From: Alphaproteobacteria bacterium HGW-Alphaproteobacteria-18
Lineage (GTDB): Bacteria > Pseudomonadota > Alphaproteobacteria > Caulobacterales > Hyphomonadaceae
Direction of reading: 5' to 3'
Assembly (NCBI GenBank): GCA_002841155.1
Contig: PHEH01000002.1
Coordinates: 291,148 to 355,147 of the forward strand
DNA length: 64,000 bases
Each line of letters opens with the position of its first letter. Position 1 is the stretch's first letter. A program made the position numbers and the translations under genes. The notes beneath the pieces were generated by a model. It saw only the letters and a list, made by a program, of their open reading frames with translations, was not told where the DNA came from and searched no databases. Positions 42,861 through 51,446 of the stretch are shown in pieces.

Positions 42861-44036
42861 CTAGTCTTCGTGGACACAGCCCGCCGCTGCGGCGCGCGCG
42901 GCCTCCATATCCGGCTCCACCGCATAAGGGCGGATGCAGGTGACAAGCGTTATCAGAACCTTGCCTGGCTCCTCCATGAAAGCCAGGTGAGCTGAATGTT
43001 CAAACCAGTAGCTGGCCTTCACCGGCGCCTCTAGCGCGTCCAACCAGGCAGCACTGGCCGAGGGCGGCGTCGTCAAATCCTGGCGGCCGTTCAAGAGGAA
43101 AATCGGCACTGGGCTGCGGTTCATGTGGTCGAGCGACACGGCGCGCAGTTCCGGCATCAGGGCCGTGATGCTGCCAAGACTACCTGTGTCATACCCCCTT
43201 AGGACAGCGTCATCATACTCAGGTGACAGCCGCATCGCGCGAAACCAAGGGGCAGCATTCTCCCGATACGCCGCCAGGCCGCCATAATGGATCGACCAGG
43301 TTCGCTGGTCACCGATACGCCGAACGGTAAGATCTCCCGGATAGGGCTCGAGCGATTCAAGAGCGGCCACCGCGTCCGCATTGCCGTCAGCTTTCGCGGC
43401 GGCCATTGTCAGACGGAATCCTTCTTCCTCATTACGCTGCATACTGATGACCTGGCCATGGGCGACATAGGCCGCAAACATGTCCGGGCGCTGCATGACT
43501 GCCTCAAGGCCGATAATCGTGCCCCAGGAATGGCCTAGCAGGATGATCTTTTCCTTGCCGAGCTTCTGGCGCAGATGATCTGCCACCTCGACCACATCGG
43601 CGGTCATGCGCTCAACCGAGAGCGTCGGCATGACTGTCTCGGGATCGTTCAGACTGAAGGTCTTGCCTGCCCCGCGCTGGTCCCACTGGACCACAGTGAA
43701 ATAATCCTCCCAACCGCGCTGGAAAGTCCAACCGATGGCCAGCTCTGCCGAGCCAGGACCGCCATGCACCAGCAGGATGACCGGATTGTCCCGGTCTTTC
43801 CCGCGAATACTCAGCCACTGATCTACCCCGCCAATACGTGCGGCATAGGACTCCTCAATACCATTCGGCGTGTTGATGCGGCCGATATCGGCGATGATGG
43901 CACGGCCATCAACCGGCGCCGTCTCTGCGATTGGCGCTGTTTCTGCCGGCCTGTCTTCCACCCCCGGCGAGCCAGGTGAACACGCGGCAAGAATGAGGAC
44001 ACCGAGAGTGGCAGTGAGCGAGGCACAGACTTTCAT
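42861..44036 (-). CDS. Alpha/beta hydrolase lipoprotein, proline-iminopeptidase-like
   Basis: A 391-residue lipoprotein (lipobox LILAAC, Cys about 18) of the alpha/beta hydrolase fold. HGGPGSAEL near residue 95 and WDQRGAGKT are the hallmarks of the S33 proline-iminopeptidase group, GHSWGTIIGLE holds the nucleophile Ser, and FEHSAHLAFME the catalytic His. Substrate is not known. The ATG at 44036 has GGGAGA nearby and starts the signal peptide. It reads in the same direction as the VOC gene, 92 bases downstream of it. Confidence 0.85.
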   Translation of the reverse strand: MKVCASLTATLGVLILAACSPGSPGVEDRPAETAPIAETAPVDGRAIIADIGRINTPNGIEESYAARIGGVDQWLSIRGKDRDNPVILLVHGGPGSAELAIGWTFQRGWEDYFTVVQWDQRGAGKTFSLNDPETVMPTLSVERMTADVVEVADHLRQKLGKEKIILLGHSWGTIIGLEAVMQRPDMFAAYVAHGQVISMQRNEEEGFRLTMAAAKADGNADAVAALESLEPYPGDLTVRRIGDQRTWSIHYGGLAAYRENAAPWFRAMRLSPEYDDAVLRGYDTGSLGSITALMPELRAVSLDHMNRSPVPIFLLNGRQDLTTPPSASAAWLDALEAPVKASYWFEHSAHLAFMEEPGKVLITLVTCIRPYAVEPDMEAARAAAAGCVHED

Positions 44037-44128
44037 GGATTTTCTCCCTATGTCATGAGATGCAGCGGGAAGCGCATTTGGATGCACTTCCCGCTGTTGC
44101 CAGCCGTCACGGGAGAGAGCGCATCCGC

Positions 44129-44545
44129 TCAGCCAGCATAGTCGAGCACGGGCGCGTAAGACACCACCTCAAATTCAATATTGCTCTCGTCGAAGAAGTA
44201 GAAGCGCCGGCCCGGCTCGTAATCATCATGGCCGAAAGGCGCGTAGCCCGCCTCGCGCACCAGCGTTTCGATGGCGACGATGTCGTCGACCTCGATACCG
44301 ATATGGTTGAGCGGCACGCCCTTCTCGAAGCGCTGCGGGCAGCTTTTCTCCGGGGGCGGAGAATAGAGTGCAAGATAATGGTTTTTCGAGCCAACATGCA
44401 CCGTGTGCCCGCCGCTCATCGCCTTGCCGCGCCAGCGGACATGCCAGCCGAAGATCTTCTCGAAGATCTGCGCGGCGTGTTCGGAATCAGGAACGGTGAT
44501 GTTCACGTGTTCGATGCGGGCGGGCTTCTGATTTGCCTGTGTCAT
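44129..44545 (-). CDS. VOC-superfamily (glyoxalase/bleomycin-resistance fold) protein
   Basis: A 138-residue protein with two beta-alpha-beta-beta-beta repeats: IEHVNITVPDSEHAAQIFEKIFGW, and LNHIGIEVDDIVAIETLVREAG, ending with FFDESNIEFEVVSY. The His and Glu positions of the metal site are recognisable (HVN, HIG, EFE). It starts 80 bases from soxR on the opposite strand, with a SoxR-type box between, so oxidative or redox-cycling stress is its probable inducer. Possible roles are aldehyde detoxification or drug binding. Confidence 0.85.
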   Translation of the reverse strand: MTQANQKPARIEHVNITVPDSEHAAQIFEKIFGWHVRWRGKAMSGGHTVHVGSKNHYLALYSPPPEKSCPQRFEKGVPLNHIGIEVDDIVAIETLVREAGYAPFGHDDYEPGRRFYFFDESNIEFEVVSYAPVLDYAG

Positions 44546-44591
44546 GCGGTTTCCCTTTCAGGGTGGTTGATGCCTGACACCTCTGCTACAA

Positions 44592-44609
44592 TCTCAAGTG
44601 CACTTTAGA
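44592..44609. promoter_or_regulatory. SoxR-type operator between soxR and the VOC gene
   Basis: TCTCAAGTGCACTTTAGA at this position closely follows the known SoxR box (CCTCAAGTTAACTTGAGG) and centres on the palindrome AAGTGCACTT (44596-44605). On the minus strand it lies between TTGATC and TGTAGC (17-18 bases apart), the usual way SoxR boxes sit inside a stretched promoter, pointing to the VOC gene as the target. Confidence 0.75.
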
Positions 44610-44625
44610 TCAAGCAGAAAATTCC

Positions 44626-45081
44626 ATGTCCCTGAAACATTCTGACATCCTGACAATCGGAGAACTCGCCGGGCGCACGGGCGTCGCGGTTTCGGCATTG
44701 CGCTATTATGAGGACCGCGGATTGATCCGGTCATTGCGCGCAAAGGGACAGCATCGCCGCTTCCTGCGCTCGGACATCAGGCGCGTCTCCTTCATCAAGA
44801 TTGCGCAGTCTCTTGGCCTGACAATCGAGGATGTGGCCCACGCCTTCTCGTCCCTGCCCGAGGGACGCACGCCCACAGCCGCCGATTGGCGGCGCATCAG
44901 CGCGGACATTCGCGGCGTGCTCGACCGCAAGATCGCCGAGCTTGAGAATATGCGCGACCGGCTCGACAACTGCATCGGCTGCGGCTGTCTCTCACTCAAG
45001 CGCTGCGCGCTCTATAATCCCGGCGATCAGGCCGGGAAAAGCGGGACGGGGCCGCGCTTCATCTTCCGCGACGGCCCCTGA
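44626..45081 (+). CDS. soxR: Redox-sensitive transcriptional activator SoxR
   Basis: A 151-residue MerR-family regulator with a [2Fe-2S] sensor. The helix-turn-helix is at 10-35 (IGELAGRTGVAVSALRYYED), a dimerisation helix runs to about 115, and the cluster ligands are Cys116, Cys119, Cys121 and Cys127 (CIGCGCLSLKRC), the exact SoxR spacing. Redox-cycling compounds oxidise the cluster and activate the target promoter. In non-enteric bacteria SoxR acts directly on a few genes rather than via SoxS, consistent with the operator found next door. Confidence 0.95.
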   Translation: MSLKHSDILTIGELAGRTGVAVSALRYYEDRGLIRSLRAKGQHRRFLRSDIRRVSFIKIAQSLGLTIEDVAHAFSSLPEGRTPTAADWRRISADIRGVLDRKIAELENMRDRLDNCIGCGCLSLKRCALYNPGDQAGKSGTGPRFIFRDGP

Positions 45082-45087
45082 TCCCAC

Positions 45088-46656
45088 TTAGCCGACCCGG
45101 CGCGTCTGCCCCCGCCAATAAGGCTCCCGCAGATCCTTGCGGAGGATCTTGCCGGAAGGATTGCGCGGCAGGGCATCAATGAAGTCCACCGATTTGGGCG
45201 CCTTGTAAGCGGCGATATGATCCTTGGCCCAGGCGATGATGCTCTCCGGGGACGGATCTTCGCCAGGTTTCTTCACGATGATGGCCTTAACCGCCTCGCC
45301 CCATTTCTCATCCGGCACGCCAATGACGGCAACGTCCGCGACGCCCGGCGCGCCGAAGATGGCGTTCTCCACCTCGGCCGGATAGACGTTCTCACCGCCC
45401 GAGACGATCATGTCCTTCACCCGGTCATGGATGTAGAGGAAGCCGTCTTCATCGAAATAGCCGGCGTCCCCGGTATGGAAGAAGCCATTGCGCACGGCGT
45501 CTTCCGTCGCCTCCGGGCGGTTCCAGTAGCCCTTCATGACAAAGCCGGACTTGATGACAATCTCGCCGACCTCGCCGGTGGGCACCGGCTTGCCCTCGCC
45601 ATCCACCACGCGCACCACCGCGCCCGGCCAGGGCACGCCGCAGGAGCGCAGCTTCCCCCAGCTCGGATCATGCGCTTCAGGCGGCAGGAATGTCCCGGCA
45701 CCGACGGTTTCGGTCAGCCCGTAAAGTTGGGTGAAGCGCGCGCCCATGATCTCCACCGCCGTGCGCAGCAGCGCTTCGGAGATGGGCGAGGCGCCATAGA
45801 AGACCTGTTTGAGGCTGGAGAAATCGGTTTCGCGAATGGCCGACTGCTGCGTCAGCATCAGGATCACCGCAGGCACCCAGAAGGCGTGGGCGATTTTATG
45901 CTCGGGGATCAGCTTCAGGATAAGCCCCGGATCAATCTCGCGCAGGATCACCGTCTTGGCGCCCTGAAGGCAGGCCAGAATACCGACATTGACGCCGGCC
46001 ACATGGAATTGTGGCATGGCGTTCATGATCGCCTCGCCGACATCATAGCTCGACCATTCGAGCATGCCGGCCTGGGTGAAGAAGGCGCGGTAATTGTCAT
46101 TCGTCAGCTGTACGCCCTTGGGCAGGCCGGTCGTGCCCGACGTGTAGAGCTGGATGACATCATCATCGCCCTGCACCGCGATCCCTGGCGCCGCGCTCGA
46201 TTTGGAATCGCGCCAGGAAGGGAAAAAGTCCCAGTCTTCCCGGTCGCCATCCAGCGTGATGATACGCATCAGATCGGGCAGCTCAGCCTTGATCTGGTCG
46301 ATCATTGCGTAGAATTCCTTGCCGACGAACAGCACGCGCGTCTTGGCGTCCGACAGGATGAACTTCACCTCCGGCGGGGCGAGGCGCGTGTTCACGCCCG
46401 TCATCACCGTGCGCGACTTGGCGCAGCCGAAGAGGATTTCATAATAGACGTCGGTATTCTTCGCCAGATAGCCGACCCGGTCACCCGGCTGGAGGCCGAG
46501 ACCAAGGAGGCCGTTTGCGATCTGGTTTGTGCGCGTCTCCAGGTCGGCAAAGCTTGTCGCCCTGTCCTCAAACCACAGCGCCGTTTCGGTGGGGCGCAGC
46601 TTCGCCTGCACGGGCGGAATATCCGCAATATAGGGCATCGCGTCGATGTCGATCAT
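45088..46656 (-). CDS. AMP-dependent acyl-CoA synthetase/ligase
   Basis: A 522-residue member of the adenylate-forming ligases. The ATP/AMP motif YTSGTTGLPKGVQLT, YGLTETVGAG, the hinge GYFDEDGFLYIHDRVKDMI and the C-terminal catalytic Lys in NPSGKILRKDL are all present. It resembles long-chain or aromatic acyl-CoA ligases; substrate is unresolved. The ATG at 46656 has GGAGGAA five bases upstream. No beta-oxidation genes lie nearby. Convergent with soxR, six bases apart. Confidence 0.9.
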   Translation of the reverse strand: MIDIDAMPYIADIPPVQAKLRPTETALWFEDRATSFADLETRTNQIANGLLGLGLQPGDRVGYLAKNTDVYYEILFGCAKSRTVMTGVNTRLAPPEVKFILSDAKTRVLFVGKEFYAMIDQIKAELPDLMRIITLDGDREDWDFFPSWRDSKSSAAPGIAVQGDDDVIQLYTSGTTGLPKGVQLTNDNYRAFFTQAGMLEWSSYDVGEAIMNAMPQFHVAGVNVGILACLQGAKTVILREIDPGLILKLIPEHKIAHAFWVPAVILMLTQQSAIRETDFSSLKQVFYGASPISEALLRTAVEIMGARFTQLYGLTETVGAGTFLPPEAHDPSWGKLRSCGVPWPGAVVRVVDGEGKPVPTGEVGEIVIKSGFVMKGYWNRPEATEDAVRNGFFHTGDAGYFDEDGFLYIHDRVKDMIVSGGENVYPAEVENAIFGAPGVADVAVIGVPDEKWGEAVKAIIVKKPGEDPSPESIIAWAKDHIAAYKAPKSVDFIDALPRNPSGKILRKDLREPYWRGQTRRVG

Positions 46657-46769
46657 GGGGTTCCTCCGCTGGGCGTGTTTCTTGAGGGGGGACAATAGTG
46701 CCTTCGCGCCGCTTGTCAGCCCCATCTGCGTGGCGCACGCTTGCCGCAAGACTGCCGGAGGCCCCAAAC

Positions 46770-47693
46770 ATGTTGCGCTGCCTGATCCTGCCTTTGCTGC
46801 TCGGCGCCTGTGCCAGCCTTCCGGAGCCTGCGCAGCCGGTTGCTATGGAGGCCGCGCTCGCGCCCTGCCCGCCCGCAGCAGGCCTTGCCATGCTGGGCGA
46901 TGAGCGTGCGCGCGGGGACGCAATTCTCGATATGGCGCAGGCGGACCGGGACAGGCTGGCGCTGGCCCTTCTGCCTTGCCTGGCAGATCCTGACCCAGCC
47001 CTGCGCGACGGCGTGACCTATACTGCCCTCTCCCAGATGATGCGCAGCGCGTTGATCGGGGCGGGTACGATCGCCCCGCTGAAGACAGAGCTTCTGGTGA
47101 TGCTGGCGGCGGATGATCCCGCAGGCTTTGCCCCGCCCTTTGCCGCCTTGGCGCTGGCCGAAGTGGCCCGGACAGATCGGGTATCGCCCTGGATGACCGC
47201 CGAGGAGCGCAGCGCGCTGATCGCCGCGGCCCATACCTATCTGGCCAGCCTCAGCGATTATCGGGGCTTCAGCGATACCGAGGGCTGGCGTCACGGCGTG
47301 GCCCATACGGCAGACCTGCTGATGCAGCTCTCGCTCAACCGGCAGCTTACCCGGCCGCAGGCGGACGCGATCCTTGCAGCCGTGGCGCTGAAAGCTGGCC
47401 CGGCCGATCACGCCTATGTTTTCGGGGAAAGCGAGCGGCTGGCTACGCCGGTGATGTATCTGGCACAAAAGGAAATGCTCAGTGAGGCGGAATGGACTGC
47501 GTGGTTTGAAAGTCTCTGGCCGGCCGATGATCCATTGCGGGAAGACGCTTACAGTTCAGAGGCCGCGCTGGCGAAGCTGCACAATCTGCGTGCCTTTTCG
47601 CAGGCTGTGTATGTCAGCGCAAAAGCCAGCAATGAGGCAACTTATGAGGCCGTGGGCCGGGCCGCCTTCGCGCTCCTCAATTCCCTGCCCTGA
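46770..47693 (+). CDS. DUF2785 lipoprotein
   Basis: A 307-residue lipoprotein (lipobox LLLGAC) of mainly helical structure, with the DUF2785 motif RGFSDTEGWRHGVAHTADLL. Function is unknown. The ATG at 46770 has GGAGG about eight bases upstream and starts the signal peptide; an upstream in-frame codon gives an implausible N-terminus. It lies 45 bases before proA, so partial co-transcription is possible. Confidence 0.8.
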   Translation: MLRCLILPLLLGACASLPEPAQPVAMEAALAPCPPAAGLAMLGDERARGDAILDMAQADRDRLALALLPCLADPDPALRDGVTYTALSQMMRSALIGAGTIAPLKTELLVMLAADDPAGFAPPFAALALAEVARTDRVSPWMTAEERSALIAAAHTYLASLSDYRGFSDTEGWRHGVAHTADLLMQLSLNRQLTRPQADAILAAVALKAGPADHAYVFGESERLATPVMYLAQKEMLSEAEWTAWFESLWPADDPLREDAYSSEAALAKLHNLRAFSQAVYVSAKASNEATYEAVGRAAFALLNSLP

Positions 47694-47738
47694 GCCAAAC
47701 CTTGCAGCAAATGCCCTTTTGCGGCACTTGATGGCGCC

Positions 47739-49025
47739 ATGACCGTTCAGACCTCCCCGCCCAGCGCTGCGCTTGCAGAAACGATGCTCGACATGGGCCG
47801 CCGCGCTCGCGCCGCCTCAAAGGAACTCGGCCTCCTGACAGCGCAGGACCGCACGCGCGGCCTCAACGCGATCGCTGCCGCCCTCCGCGCCGCCGCGCCG
47901 GAAATCCTGCGCGCGAACGCTGAGGATATGGACGCAGCCAGAGCCAAGGGCCTTGCCCCGGCGATGCTGGACCGGCTGGCCCTGGACGAGACGCGCCTTG
48001 AAGGCATCGCGGCCGGCGTCGAGACCGTCGCCGCCCTGCCTGATCCGCTGGGGCGGGAACTGGCGCGCTGGACCCCGCCCAACGGGCTCGACATTGCGCG
48101 CATCACCGTGCCGCTCGGCGTCATCGGCATCATCTATGAAAGCCGCCCGAATGTGACCGTGGACGCCGGCGTGCTCTGCCTGCGCTCGGGCAATGCCGCG
48201 ATCCTGCGCGGAGGCTCGGAGAGCGCCAAGTCGTCTGCTGCCCTCGCCAATGCCATGCGCGGCGCGCTGAAATCGGAAGAACTGCCCGTCGACGCGATCC
48301 AGCTTGTGGCAACAACTGATCGCGACGCCGTGGGCCATATGCTGGGCGGCCTTGATGGCGCGCTCGATGTGATCGTGCCGCGCGGCGGGCGCAGCCTGGT
48401 CGAGCGCGTGCAGGCTGATGCCCGCGTGCCGGTGATCGGCCATCTTGAAGGCCTCTGCCACACCTATGTCCACGCCGCGGCCGATCCGAAGAAAGCCGTC
48501 GACATCGTTCTCAACGCAAAGATGCGCCGCACGGGCGTGTGCGGATCAACCGAGACGCTGCTGATTGACGTGGCCGTTGCCGCAACCCTGCTGCCGCAGA
48601 TCGCCAAGGCGCTGACAGAGGCGGGCTGCGAGTTGCGCGGGGATGGCCGCACACGGGCCATTCTGGGCGACATCACGCCGGCAACAGAGGCCGACTGGGC
48701 GACCGAATATCTGGACGCAATCCTCTCCATCGCCGTGGTCGATGGCCTGCCCGGGGCGCTGGCGCATCTTGCGTGCTGGTCGTCGGGCCATACCGACGCG
48801 ATCATCACCGAGGATAAAGACGCGGCCGAAACCTTCATCGCCCATGTCGACAGCGCCATCGTGCTGCACAACGCCTCCACCCAGTTTGCCGATGGTGGCG
48901 AGTTTGGCTTTGGCGCCGAGATTGGCATCGCGACGGGGCGCATCCATGCGCGCGGTCCGGTGGGCGCCGAGCAGCTGACCACCTACAAATATGCCGTACG
49001 CGGCACAGGCCAGGTTCGCCCTTGA
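47739..49025 (+). CDS. proA: Glutamate-5-semialdehyde dehydrogenase (gamma-glutamyl phosphate reductase)
   Basis: NADPH-dependent reduction of gamma-glutamyl phosphate in proline synthesis, 428 residues. The family signature with catalytic Cys near residue 268 (MRRTGVCGSTETLL) is intact, with YESRPNVTVDAG and the C-terminal ARGPVGAEQLTTYKY. proB is absent; in many alphaproteobacteria proB lies just upstream with obg, so the pair has been split here. The stop overlaps the start of nadD. Confidence 0.94.
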   Translation: MTVQTSPPSAALAETMLDMGRRARAASKELGLLTAQDRTRGLNAIAAALRAAAPEILRANAEDMDAARAKGLAPAMLDRLALDETRLEGIAAGVETVAALPDPLGRELARWTPPNGLDIARITVPLGVIGIIYESRPNVTVDAGVLCLRSGNAAILRGGSESAKSSAALANAMRGALKSEELPVDAIQLVATTDRDAVGHMLGGLDGALDVIVPRGGRSLVERVQADARVPVIGHLEGLCHTYVHAAADPKKAVDIVLNAKMRRTGVCGSTETLLIDVAVAATLLPQIAKALTEAGCELRGDGRTRAILGDITPATEADWATEYLDAILSIAVVDGLPGALAHLACWSSGHTDAIITEDKDAAETFIAHVDSAIVLHNASTQFADGGEFGFGAEIGIATGRIHARGPVGAEQLTTYKYAVRGTGQVRP

Positions 49026-49609
49026 TACGCCCCCGCCTGCCCGGCCCCACCAAGGGCCTTGCCATCGGGCTGCTGGGCGGCAGTTTCAATCCGGCCCATG
49101 AAGGGCACCTCCTGGTCGCGCAGACCGCGCTGAAACGGCTGAAACTCAACGCCGTCTGGTGGGTCGTTGCGCGGGGGAATCCTCTGAAGTCCGATCACGG
49201 AGATTATACCAAGCGCCTCACCTCGGCCCGCGCCATGGCGCGGAGCGCCGGCATGAAGGTAACCGATATCGAAGATCAAATCGGCCTCACCTATACCGTC
49301 GACACAGTGCGCGCGCTCATCAAGGCAGCCCCCGATGCACGTTTTGTCTGGCTGATGGGTACGGATAATCTCGCCAACTTCCATCTCTGGAAGAACTGGG
49401 AAGACATCGCCCGCATGTTGCCCATCGCCGCAATCGCGCGGCCGGGCGCGCCGATCACGCGCGCCTCCACTTTCTCACGCCGTTTTGCCGCCAGCCGCCT
49501 CCCCGACGCGCAGGCAGCACATCTTGCCCGCACGCAGGCGCCCGCCTGGATTTATCTCCGTGTACGGGAAAATCCGATTTCCTCCACCGCGCTGAGGGCT
49601 GGCGCATGA
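49022..49609 (+). CDS. nadD: Nicotinate-nucleotide adenylyltransferase
   Basis: Makes deamido-NAD from NaMN and ATP, 195 residues. The nucleotidyltransferase HXGH motif is in GSFNPAHEGHLLVA, and the C-terminal ISSTALR signature is present. A TTG start at 49022 overlaps the proA stop (TTGATAC), and there is no alternative ATG or GTG close by, so translation depends on coupling. The usual followers rsfS and rlmH are missing; a ThiF-like gene overlaps its end instead. Confidence 0.92.
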   Translation: MIRPRLPGPTKGLAIGLLGGSFNPAHEGHLLVAQTALKRLKLNAVWWVVARGNPLKSDHGDYTKRLTSARAMARSAGMKVTDIEDQIGLTYTVDTVRALIKAAPDARFVWLMGTDNLANFHLWKNWEDIARMLPIAAIARPGAPITRASTFSRRFAASRLPDAQAAHLARTQAPAWIYLRVRENPISSTALRAGA

Positions 49610-50346
49610 GCCTCTCGTCAGAAGACCTCGACCGGCATAGACGGCACATCCTGCTGAAGGAAATCGGCGGGCCCGGTGTTGCGAAACTGCGGGCCGCGTC
49701 GGTCTCCATCATTGGCGCCGGGGCGCTGGGCGGGCCGGCCGCACTCTATCTTGCCGCCGCCGGTGTAGGGCAAATCGAGCTTTGGGATGATGACCATGTG
49801 GAGCGCTCAAACCTGCAGCGCCAGATACAGTTTACAGAGGCCGATACCGGCGCGGAAAAAGCCGCGCGCCTCGCCGCCCGGATCACGGCGCTTGATCCCT
49901 CCATCGAGGTTTGCGTGCGGCATGCGCGGTTTGACAAAAACGTCTCGCCCTCCGGAAGCATCCTGATTGACGCGACCGATAATTTCGAGACCCGCTTCGC
50001 GCTCAACGCCTTCGCACATGCAGAAGGACGCTATCTCGTCTCCGGCGCCGCGAGCGGGTGGAGCGGACAGGTCAGCGTGTTCGCCTCCGGCCTCATCGCG
50101 GAATCGCCTTGCTATCGCTGCTGGATTTCAGAAATCCCGCCTGCCGCAGAAGCCTGCGACGAGGTTGGCGTCGTCGGCGCGCTGACCGGCATGACAGGCT
50201 CGGCGATGGCATTGGAGACGGTGAAACTGATCGCCGGCGCGGGTGATCCGCTGATCGGGCGCATCCTCCTCATCGACGGGTTGAGAGGCGAAATGCGAAC
50301 CGTGCGTTTGCGGCGGGATTCTCAGTGTCCTGTCTGTTCAATCTGA
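49606..50346 (+). CDS. ThiF/MoeB/HesA-family E1-like adenylyltransferase
   Basis: A 246-residue E1-like enzyme that adenylates the C-terminus of a ubiquitin-like sulfur carrier. GAGALGGPAALYLAAAGVG is the ATP loop, DDDHVERSNLQRQIQF the family block, CYRC and CPVC the zinc site, and the Cys in AEACDEVGVVG aligns with the active-site Cys. It lacks a rhodanese domain, like E. coli MoeB. The sulfur-carrier partner (MoaD, ThiS or other) is not adjacent, so its pathway is open. Overlaps nadD by four bases. Confidence 0.87.
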   Translation: MSLSSEDLDRHRRHILLKEIGGPGVAKLRAASVSIIGAGALGGPAALYLAAAGVGQIELWDDDHVERSNLQRQIQFTEADTGAEKAARLAARITALDPSIEVCVRHARFDKNVSPSGSILIDATDNFETRFALNAFAHAEGRYLVSGAASGWSGQVSVFASGLIAESPCYRCWISEIPPAAEACDEVGVVGALTGMTGSAMALETVKLIAGAGDPLIGRILLIDGLRGEMRTVRLRRDSQCPVCSI

Positions 50347-50421
50347 ACAGAAGGTTTGACATGTGCGCCTCTGCGCGCGTTATTCGCGAAGCAGTTGTCT
50401 TGATCGGATTCTTCACGCCAG

Positions 50422-51423
50422 ATGTTGTCTCGTATTCTCGCTGTCGTCATTACGCTCGGGGTCATCCTCTTCGCAGGTTGGTGGTCTCTGAAACGCGATG
50501 ACATTCCCTATGAGCAGCTTGAAACCATCTATGCGAATTCCGACAGCCGCTTTCTTGCGCTTGATGACGAAAAGCGGATTCATTTCCGGGACGTAGGCCC
50601 ACGCGATGCGCCGGTCCTAGTTCTCGTTCATGGCTTTTCCGCTTCGCTCCATACCTGGGAGCCCTGGGTAGCCGATCTCAAACGCGACTATCGGGTCATC
50701 AGTCTCGACCTGCCCGGTCATGGTCTCTCGCGCTGTCTGGACAATGACGAGATTGGCACGGATCAGTTCGTGGATGTCATCGACCGGGTAACGAATGCCC
50801 TCAAGGTCGAGCGGTTTACGCTGGCGGGCAATTCGATGGGCGGGAGCGCTGCCTGGAATTATGCGCTTGCCCATCCAGAGCGGCTTGAAGGGCTCGTCCT
50901 TGTTGATGCGGCGGGCTGGCCTCGCGCCGCGGGGGAGAGCGATGACCGGCCCTTTATTTTCCGACTGCTTGAAATCGGGCTCGCCCGGAAGGTGGTCAAG
51001 GATCTCGACATGTCTTCGCTGATCCGGCCCGGCCTGGAAGACAGTTTCGCCGATCCTGCTTTCGTCACCGATGCCATGGTTGATCGCTATAGCTCCCTGG
51101 CTCGCGCGCCCTGCCACCGGGAAGCGCTACTTGCGCTGTCTGCCGGAAGAGGCACACGCGCTGGGGCAACTGCGGAAAGCCTGTCTGCCATCGCCGCCCC
51201 GACGCTGGTGATGCACGGCGAGCAGGACAACCTCATCCCCTTCTCGCATGGCGAGCAGTTTGCCGCCGCCATTCCGGGCGCAGAGCTCAAGCTCTATCCG
51301 AATGTCGGTCACCTGCCCCAGGAAGAGATCGCCGCCCAATCCCTGGAAGACCTGCGGGCCTTCCTGACAAGCCGCGTCCACAGCCTGGCCCCCGCTGATG
51401 CGAGCGGCCTGCCGACAAACTGA
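50422..51423 (+). CDS. Alpha/beta hydrolase with N-terminal membrane anchor
   Basis: A 333-residue hydrolase: N-terminal hydrophobic helix (residues 4-22, ILAVVITLGVILFAGWW), oxyanion region HGFSASLHTWEPW, nucleophile Ser in GNSMGGSAAWNYA, Asp in HGEQDNLIPF and His in NVGHLPQEE. It resembles monoacylglycerol or ester lipases and haloperoxidase-like members. Substrate unknown. Convergent with the hydroxyacid dehydrogenase gene. Confidence 0.87.
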   Translation: MLSRILAVVITLGVILFAGWWSLKRDDIPYEQLETIYANSDSRFLALDDEKRIHFRDVGPRDAPVLVLVHGFSASLHTWEPWVADLKRDYRVISLDLPGHGLSRCLDNDEIGTDQFVDVIDRVTNALKVERFTLAGNSMGGSAAWNYALAHPERLEGLVLVDAAGWPRAAGESDDRPFIFRLLEIGLARKVVKDLDMSSLIRPGLEDSFADPAFVTDAMVDRYSSLARAPCHREALLALSAGRGTRAGATAESLSAIAAPTLVMHGEQDNLIPFSHGEQFAAAIPGAELKLYPNVGHLPQEEIAAQSLEDLRAFLTSRVHSLAPADASGLPTN

Positions 51424-51446
51424 CCTGCCAGCTGGCTGATTTAAAA

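Noticed and set aside
45217..46698. 493-codon plus-strand frame opposite the AMP-ligase gene
   Set aside because: The translation is His/Arg/Asp-rich shadow sequence without motifs; the minus-strand ligase has all family motifs.
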